This document shows, one piece after another, positions 5,439 to 9,122 of a stretch of 9,122 bases of DNA (positions within the stretch are counted from its first letter, which is position 1; every line of letters begins with the position of its first letter). The DNA lies in NCBI GenBank assembly GCA_023231165.1, contig JALNVY010000092.1:1-9122 (forward strand), written 5' to 3'. Under the pieces are notes generated by a model. The model searched no databases, was not told the origin of the DNA, and saw only the letters and a program-made list of their open reading frames with translations. Source of the stretch: Syntrophales bacterium (GTDB taxonomy: Bacteria; Desulfobacterota; Syntrophia; Syntrophales; UBA8958). A program made the position numbers and the translations under genes.

Positions 5439-6773
5439 ATGAATCAAAAGATGGTCGTCATCGGCGGCGGGGCGGCGGGCCCTTCCACGGCTGCAGAGGC
5501 CAAGCGGAGAGACAGATCCCTCGATGTCACCATGATCGAGGGAGGAGATTTTGTGTCCTATGCCGCGTGACCGATGCCCTATTACATCGGCGATGTAATC
5601 AAGGACTACAAAAAACTAGTAATCAGGACACCGGAAGATTTTCAGAAGAACGGCATCAATGTAAAGATCAGGACCCGCGTTGAAGATATCGATTCCCAAA
5701 AAGGACTGGTCCGCCTATCCGATGATTCCAGTCTCCCCTTCGATATCCTTGTTATGGCTACGGGAGCTGACGCCGTCCGTTTGGACATCCCGGGAGCCGA
5801 TTTGGACGGGGTCTTCGTACTCAGAAACCTGATGGACGCCCTCCGGCTCAAAACCTACCTAAACGAGAAAGAGTGCCGCAAAGCAGTTATTATCGGCGGC
5901 GGATACATCGGGATGGAGATGTGCGAGGCCATGAAAAACCTTGGTATCCAGACGACGGTCCTCGACATGCTGCCCCGTCCCGTTATCCGCTGGGACGCCG
6001 AGTTTGCCAAGCTGATCCTGGATGAGCTGGGGAAAAACAATGTACCGTTTCTGCCGGAAACAAGGCCCCTCGCCATTGAAAAGGGAACAGGAAGCCGCCT
6101 CGCCCTGAAGACGGACAAGGGGGATCTGGATGCCGACGTGATTCTGATGGGAGTGGGCACCCGTCGTAGTGTGGCCCTGGCTAAGGCCGCGGGGATAGAA
6201 ATGGGCGAAAGCGGCGCCATCAAAGTGGATTTCCGACAGCAGACATCCCGCGAGGGGATCTATGCCGTCGGCGATTGTTGCGAGGTCTTTCACAAGGTTG
6301 CCGGGCGCTGGGTATATTATCCCCTGGGGGACATTGCCAACAAACAGGGGCGTGTCGCCGGGCAGAATATCGGAGGACGCCCGACGGAATTTCCCGGTAT
6401 TGTGGGCGCCCAATCGTTCAAGGTCTTCAATCTTGAGGTAGGAGCTACGGGGCTTACGGAGGAAGAGGCGTTAACGTACGGATTTCAGCCCGTCAGCGCC
6501 ATGATCTGGGGACTTCCCATCGGCCGGCCCATGGCGAAGGGAGAAAAGCTGGGGGTAAAACTGGTTGCCGACAAGACCACGGGAAGGCTACTGGGTGGCC
6601 AGTGCATCGGCGAGAAAGGGGCCATTCAGCGGATTGTCGGCTTGTCTGTCGCCCTGTGGTCCGGCTTGCCCATCGAAGAAGTTGGTTATTTGGACCTTCC
6701 CTACGCCCCGCCTTTCGGCGGCGCCTGGGATGCCATCCATGTCGCTGCCCAGGAACTTATGAAAAAAATGTAA
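5439..6773 (+). CDS. Selenocysteine-containing CoA-disulfide-reductase/NADH-oxidase-like flavoprotein
   Basis: ATG 5439 has AGGAGA 9 nt upstream. Reading through TGA 5568-5570 gives 444 residues; otherwise the frame would restart at ATG 5574, which has no ribosome binding site and lacks the FAD motif. Seen: FAD-binding VVIGGGAAGPS (6-16); SYAA-[TGA]-PMPYYIGD, matching the SFxxC-GLPYYI redox site so that the TGA codon is residue 44; ATGA (107-110); NAD(P)H-binding Rossmann VIIGGGYIG (150-158); IYAVGDCCEV (274-283) with vicinal cysteines C280-C281; and a C-terminal dimerisation domain ending DLPYAPPFGGAWD, with Y422 matching the conserved tyrosine region of CoA-disulfide reductases. Cys homologues cycle a single cysteine between thiolate and CoA-mixed disulfide or sulfenate. 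Here selenocysteine is inferred. Likely role: NAD(P)H-dependent reduction of a CoA-disulfide, polysulfide, peroxide or partner disulfide. It sits in the middle of the operon. Alternative: a nonsense mutation, made unlikely by the exact position and the hairpin. Confidence 0.85.
5568..5599 (+). promoter_or_regulatory. UGA selenocysteine codon with bacterial SECIS-like hairpin
   Basis: TGA 5568-5570 is followed by a perfect 8-bp stem, ATTACATC (5581-5588) with GATGTAAT (5592-5599), closing a GGC loop (5589-5591). The loop begins 19 nt after the UGA. As I recall it, the general bacterial SECIS model needs a stem of about 4-16 bp, a small loop with a G in its first two bases, and a loop 16-37 nt from the UGA; all three are met. 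SelB would bind the loop. An alternative stem, CCGATG (5571-5576) with CATCGG (5585-5590), competes with it. Folding energy and selA/selB/selC presence in the genome were not checked. Confidence 0.78.
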
Positions 6774-6828
6774 TTTTAATGATCCAGGAAGAGAAATATC
6801 AGTGATCTCATGAGGAGGAGGAACAAAC

Positions 6829-7155
6829 GTGGCGTCAAAAAGTAACGACCGGGGTGTGGAGATCATGGCCGCCAGTATCGACGGTAAGGCTTGCGGAAAC
6901 TATGAGGGCCTTGCCGGGACATTTGCCAGCTTTGCCGATTCCTGTCTCCGCCATAAAACGCTTCCGGGATTTTATAGAACGGACCTTACCGTGGAGGCAG
7001 AATTGAAGGGCCGGCGTCTACATCTGGTCCTACCGGGAAAGCGAACACCGGCAGAGCTGATGGAGATCCTGGATACAGCCCTACTTAACATAGTTGCCTT
7101 TCCCTGCACAGAGGGCAAGGCGGAATGTTTCATAGAAGTCAAATCTGAAAAATAA
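6829..7155 (+). CDS. Small conserved-context protein of unknown function
   Basis: The protein has 108 residues, with GTG start 6829 and GAGGAGGAGG 8-18 nt upstream, a very strong ribosome binding site. I do not recognise the family. It is soluble, with no signal peptide or membrane helix. It has four cysteines, C22, C39, C93 and C100, the last two near the C-terminus (FPCTEGKAECF). The middle has alternating strand-like hydrophobic residues (DLTVEAELKGRRLHLVLPG), then a helix (AELMEILDTALLNIV), suggesting a small alpha/beta fold. The next in-frame ATG (M13) could be an alternative start but has no ribosome binding site. It lies 55 nt after the selenoprotein and 21 nt before the AbfD-like gene, both in the same direction, so it is probably an operon-specific accessory or subunit. 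No function is assigned. Confidence 0.75.
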   Translation: MASKSNDRGVEIMAASIDGKACGNYEGLAGTFASFADSCLRHKTLPGFYRTDLTVEAELKGRRLHLVLPGKRTPAELMEILDTALLNIVAFPCTEGKAECFIEVKSEK

Positions 7156-7176
7156 AAGGAGAAAAAGGAGGAGATT

Positions 7177-8628
7177 ATGGCTTTAAAAACGGCAAAGCAG
7201 TATCTGGACACGATTAAAAAGATGAAACCCCGCGTTTATATCGGCGGGAAATGGGTAACGAACCTGCTGGGACATCCCGTGACTAAATCCATGGTCATGG
7301 CTAACTCCGCCATTTACGGCCTGGCGGAAGATCCGGCCCACAAAGAAGTCATGGTGGCAACATCCCATCTGACGGGGGAGCCGGTTAACCGCAACCTCAA
7401 TGTCGCCCGGAACATCCACGACCTGGATATGCGCCAGGAGATGGCCCTCCTCACGAGCCAGACCGTGGGTACCTGCAACTATCGCTGTGTCGGCTGCGAC
7501 GCCCTCAACAGTCTGGCCTCCACGACCTGGGAGATGGACCAGACCCTGGGGACAAAATACAATGAGAGATTCAACAAGTGGCTCGCCTACGCCCAGGCCA
7601 ATGATCTGGCCGTCTCCGGCGCCATCACCGACGCCAAGGGGGACCGGAAGAAAAGGCCCTCTCAGCAGGATGATATCGATACCTTCGTTCATCTCGTCGA
7701 GAAACGCGACGACGGGATTGTGGTCCGGGGGATCAAGGTCAGCCAGAGCGGCGCTATCGGCTCCCATGAAACCCTGGTCCTTCCCGGCGGATCGCTAAAA
7801 GAGGGAGAAGAAAAGTTCGCCCTCGCCTTTGCCGTCCAGAACAGCGTTCCGGGTCTATCCTACATCTGCCAGTACAACGCCTACTCAGCGGAGCGGGAGG
7901 CTTGCGACAATGAAGATGAACTGGGAAATCCACTCTATGGTCAGCGGGAGACCTCGACAATGTATTTTGATAATGTCTTCATTCCCTGGGAGCGGGTTTT
8001 CCTTTGTGGTGAAACCAAGTACTGCGGAAAAATGGTAACCCGGTTTGCCAAGGCCCACCGGATGAACTGCGGTGGGGCCTGCAAAGTGGGATTCGCCGAC
8101 CTGATCATCGGCGGCACCATGATGGCGGCGGAATACATCGGCGTGGAGAAGATCCCCCATATCCAGGAGAAGATCGTCGATATGATCCGTTACAGTGAGA
8201 CATCCCATGCCTGCGCCATTGCTGCGGCCATGCGGGGCCGGGAGGAACCTAAGGGATCGGGAGTCTTCCTGCCCGATGATCTTTTCGGCAATGCGGCCAA
8301 GCTCAATATCGCCCATGGCTTCTGGGAGATCATCAAGAACGCCGGCGATATCGGCGGCGGACTGGTGGTAACCGCGCCAAGGCTGAAGGACCTGGAGGAC
8401 CCGGAGGTAGGTCCCGTGCTGAAGAAGGCCTTCGGGGCGGCGGCGCCGGCGGACAAGCGCATGAAGGTCGCCAAGTTCCTCCAGCACTGGACGGCGGGAC
8501 TCCATGGAGTGGGGACGTGGCACGGCGCCGGGGCGCCCCAGGGCCAGCGGTTTATGTTTACCCTCCTGACGGATTTCGAGGCCAAAAAGAAGATGGCCAA
8601 GAAACTTATGGGCATGAAAGAAGAGTAA
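7177..8628 (+). CDS. 4-hydroxybutyryl-CoA dehydratase (AbfD)/HpaB-family flavoprotein
   Basis: The protein has 483 residues, close to the ~490 of AbfD, with AAGGAGGAG 3 nt before ATG. It spans both HpaB-family domains (N-terminal ~5-275, C-terminal ~280-475), an acyl-CoA-dehydrogenase-like FAD fold. Candidate [4Fe-4S] ligands are C100 and C104 (TCNYRC), H294 (AHRMN) and C302 (GGACKVG); these correspond to Cys99, Cys103, His292 and Cys299 of Clostridium aminobutyricum AbfD as I recall them. True HpaB hydroxylases lack them. Other family motifs: ETSTMYFDNVFIPWERVFLCGE (258-279, E258 matching catalytic E257) and WHGAGAPQGQR (448-458). Differences: the H-to-C spacing is 8 rather than 7, the Tyr296 position appears to be C298, and the Glu455 position is G446. 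It is therefore a related but probably not identical enzyme, likely acting on an acyl-CoA by a flavin/Fe-S radical dehydration or isomerisation. It is the last gene before the terminator. Confidence 0.85.
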   Translation: MALKTAKQYLDTIKKMKPRVYIGGKWVTNLLGHPVTKSMVMANSAIYGLAEDPAHKEVMVATSHLTGEPVNRNLNVARNIHDLDMRQEMALLTSQTVGTCNYRCVGCDALNSLASTTWEMDQTLGTKYNERFNKWLAYAQANDLAVSGAITDAKGDRKKRPSQQDDIDTFVHLVEKRDDGIVVRGIKVSQSGAIGSHETLVLPGGSLKEGEEKFALAFAVQNSVPGLSYICQYNAYSAEREACDNEDELGNPLYGQRETSTMYFDNVFIPWERVFLCGETKYCGKMVTRFAKAHRMNCGGACKVGFADLIIGGTMMAAEYIGVEKIPHIQEKIVDMIRYSETSHACAIAAAMRGREEPKGSGVFLPDDLFGNAAKLNIAHGFWEIIKNAGDIGGGLVVTAPRLKDLEDPEVGPVLKKAFGAAAPADKRMKVAKFLQHWTAGLHGVGTWHGAGAPQGQRFMFTLLTDFEAKKKMAKKLMGMKEE

Positions 8629-8659
8629 ATAATATCCCGTCCGGATAGCGCACCTTTTC

Positions 8660-8701
8660 ATTATTCCCCTCCAAAATGCCGGAGGGGAATAATTTATTTT
8701 T
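8660..8701 (+). terminator. Strong intrinsic terminator of the operon
   Basis: ATTATTCCCCTCC (8660-8672) and GGAGGGGAATAAT (8681-8693) form a perfect 13-bp stem with an 8-nt loop (AAAATGCC). It is followed by TTATTTTT (8694-8701). It lies 31 nt after the stop of the AbfD-like gene and marks the end of the four-gene unit. The A-rich left flank is poor, so activity is mainly expected for the plus strand. Confidence 0.93.
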
Positions 8702-9022
8702 GATCTGCAATCATCATCCTTCCCATCCTTTTTTCCTTGACAAACTGTCTGTTTCGTAATACCAGAACATACGGTACAGAAGAACACCTTATAGATTTAA
8801 TCATAGACAATTGTCTGGATAATTTGGTGATTTCTATTAAAAACGCTCCTCTTTTGGTTCATTTACTCACCTGCAACTTGCTTATGGCAACGGGATACTT
8901 CTCGCGTGCAACGCTCATGAACAAGTATCATAAAGTATTATGATCTTCAGGATGTTGGTAAGGTTTTATGATCAGGTATTTTAAAGGTTTCATGAAACAT
9001 TTTAAAAAGGAGGGTGTAGCGT
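8702..9022. other. AT-rich intergenic region with several inverted repeats, upstream of the last gene
   Basis: No convincing gene was found; a 68-codon open frame beginning at TTG 8737 has no ribosome binding site or protein-like pattern. TTGACA at 8737-8742 is a perfect -35 box but lacks a good -10 at 16-18 bp. Perfect palindromes: AGACAATTGTCT (8805-8816) and GTTTCATGAAAC (8987-8998). Inverted repeat: ATCATAA-AGTA-TTATGAT (8927-8944), with another TTATGATC copy at 8966-8973. These probably form the regulatory region of the gene starting at 9023. Confidence 0.45.
8987..8998. promoter_or_regulatory. Palindrome flanked by TTTTAAA arms, just before the ribosome binding site
   Basis: GTTTCATGAAAC is a perfect 12-bp palindrome. 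It is flanked by TTTTAAA on the left (8979-8985) and TTTTAAAA on the right (9000-9007), extending the symmetry with a one-base bulge and a mismatch to about 29 bp. It ends directly before AAGGAGG (9008-9014). It could be an operator or a structure in the transcript leader. Confidence 0.4.
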
Positions 9023-9122
9023 ATGTACTTTGCAGCGGAAGTGCTGGCAAGCTCCAGCACGCTCAAACAGAAGTGGGAGGACGAGGTTCGCAAGAGCGTC
9101 GCCAAGGTCGCCGATCAGAAAC
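9023..9122 (+). CDS. Unrecognised protein, N-terminal fragment (cut by window edge)
   Basis: ATG 9023 lies 8 nt after AAGGAGG, a near-ideal ribosome binding site, and the frame stays open for 33 codons to the window edge. The peptide begins MYFAAEVLASSST and continues LKQKWEDEVRKSVAKVADQK. It is amphipathic and probably helical, without a signal peptide. Too little is present to name a family. Bases 9041-9060 contain a 7-bp inverted repeat (GTGCTGG, 6-nt loop, CCAGCAC) inside codons 7-13. The gene lies beyond the terminator and so belongs to a separate transcript. Confidence 0.7.
   Translation, partial: MYFAAEVLASSSTLKQKWEDEVRKSVAKVADQK

Noticed and set aside
5568..5570. TGA read as a nonsense mutation, with a shorter protein starting at ATG 5574
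   Set aside because: The stop sits exactly at the redox-cysteine position, a SECIS-like hairpin follows, the upstream part is needed for FAD binding, and ATG 5574 has no ribosome binding site.
7885..8787. Long minus-strand open frame (300 codons) opposite the AbfD-like gene
   Set aside because: It is antisense to a gene with clear family motifs, has no ribosome binding site, and runs through the terminator.
8890..8906. GG...GC element with correct sigma54 spacing before the last gene
   Set aside because: Only the GG/GC dinucleotides and a few other bases match; the rest is too far from consensus to support a call.
8737..8943. Plus-strand 68-codon open frame in the right intergenic region
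   Set aside because: It starts with TTG within a perfect -35-like box, has no ribosome binding site, and shows no family pattern.

Overview
The window looks like part of the chromosome of a strictly anaerobic bacterium. It is probably a Desulfobacterota/deltaproteobacterial sulfate reducer or syntroph. This is inferred from gene content: PAS-type sigma54 activators next to NifX-like cofactor proteins, a C-GCAxxG-C-C family protein, a 4-hydroxybutyryl-CoA-dehydratase-like flavoprotein and an apparent selenoprotein. No phage, insertion sequence, CRISPR, tRNA or rRNA was seen.

Minus-strand block (1-3153), read right to left. An eIF2B/MtnA-like sugar-phosphate isomerase gene (3153-2138) is split by an apparent one-base deletion. 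It is followed two bases later by a PAS-AAA+-HTH sigma54 activator (2135-792). Next come a good sigma54 (-24/-12) promoter at 672-657 with an upstream near-palindrome at 726-741, and two NifX/NifB-like genes (595-170, and 173-1 which runs off the edge) whose stop and start codons overlap as ATGA. The arrangement suggests that the activator drives the NifX-like pair from this promoter. It resembles the Orp (orange protein) locus of Desulfovibrio.

Plus-strand block (3452-8701). A PAS-PAS-LuxR-type regulator (3452-4705) precedes a four-gene operon. The operon has a sigma70-like promoter (4729-4756) whose -10 box lies inside a perfect 25-bp palindrome (4743-4767), and it ends at a strong intrinsic terminator (8660-8701). 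Its genes are a C-GCAxxG-C-C family redox protein (4885-5424), a CoA-disulfide-reductase/NADH-oxidase-like flavoprotein (5439-6773), a small unrecognised protein (6829-7155), and an AbfD/HpaB-family flavoprotein with putative [4Fe-4S] ligands (7177-8628).

The standout is the flavoprotein. An in-frame TGA (5568-5570) falls exactly at the catalytic cysteine of the SFxxC motif, and an 8-bp hairpin with a GGC loop lies 19 nt downstream, which fits a bacterial SECIS element. It is best read as a 444-residue selenoprotein with Sec44, not as a broken gene. Together the operon looks like an uncharacterised redox/acyl-CoA module: a selenol flavoprotein disulfide reductase, a Cys-rich partner and a radical-dehydratase-like enzyme whose active site differs from AbfD.

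Right end (8702-9122). An AT-rich spacer with several inverted repeats leads to the first 33 codons of an unrecognised gene (9023 onward) with a strong ribosome binding site.
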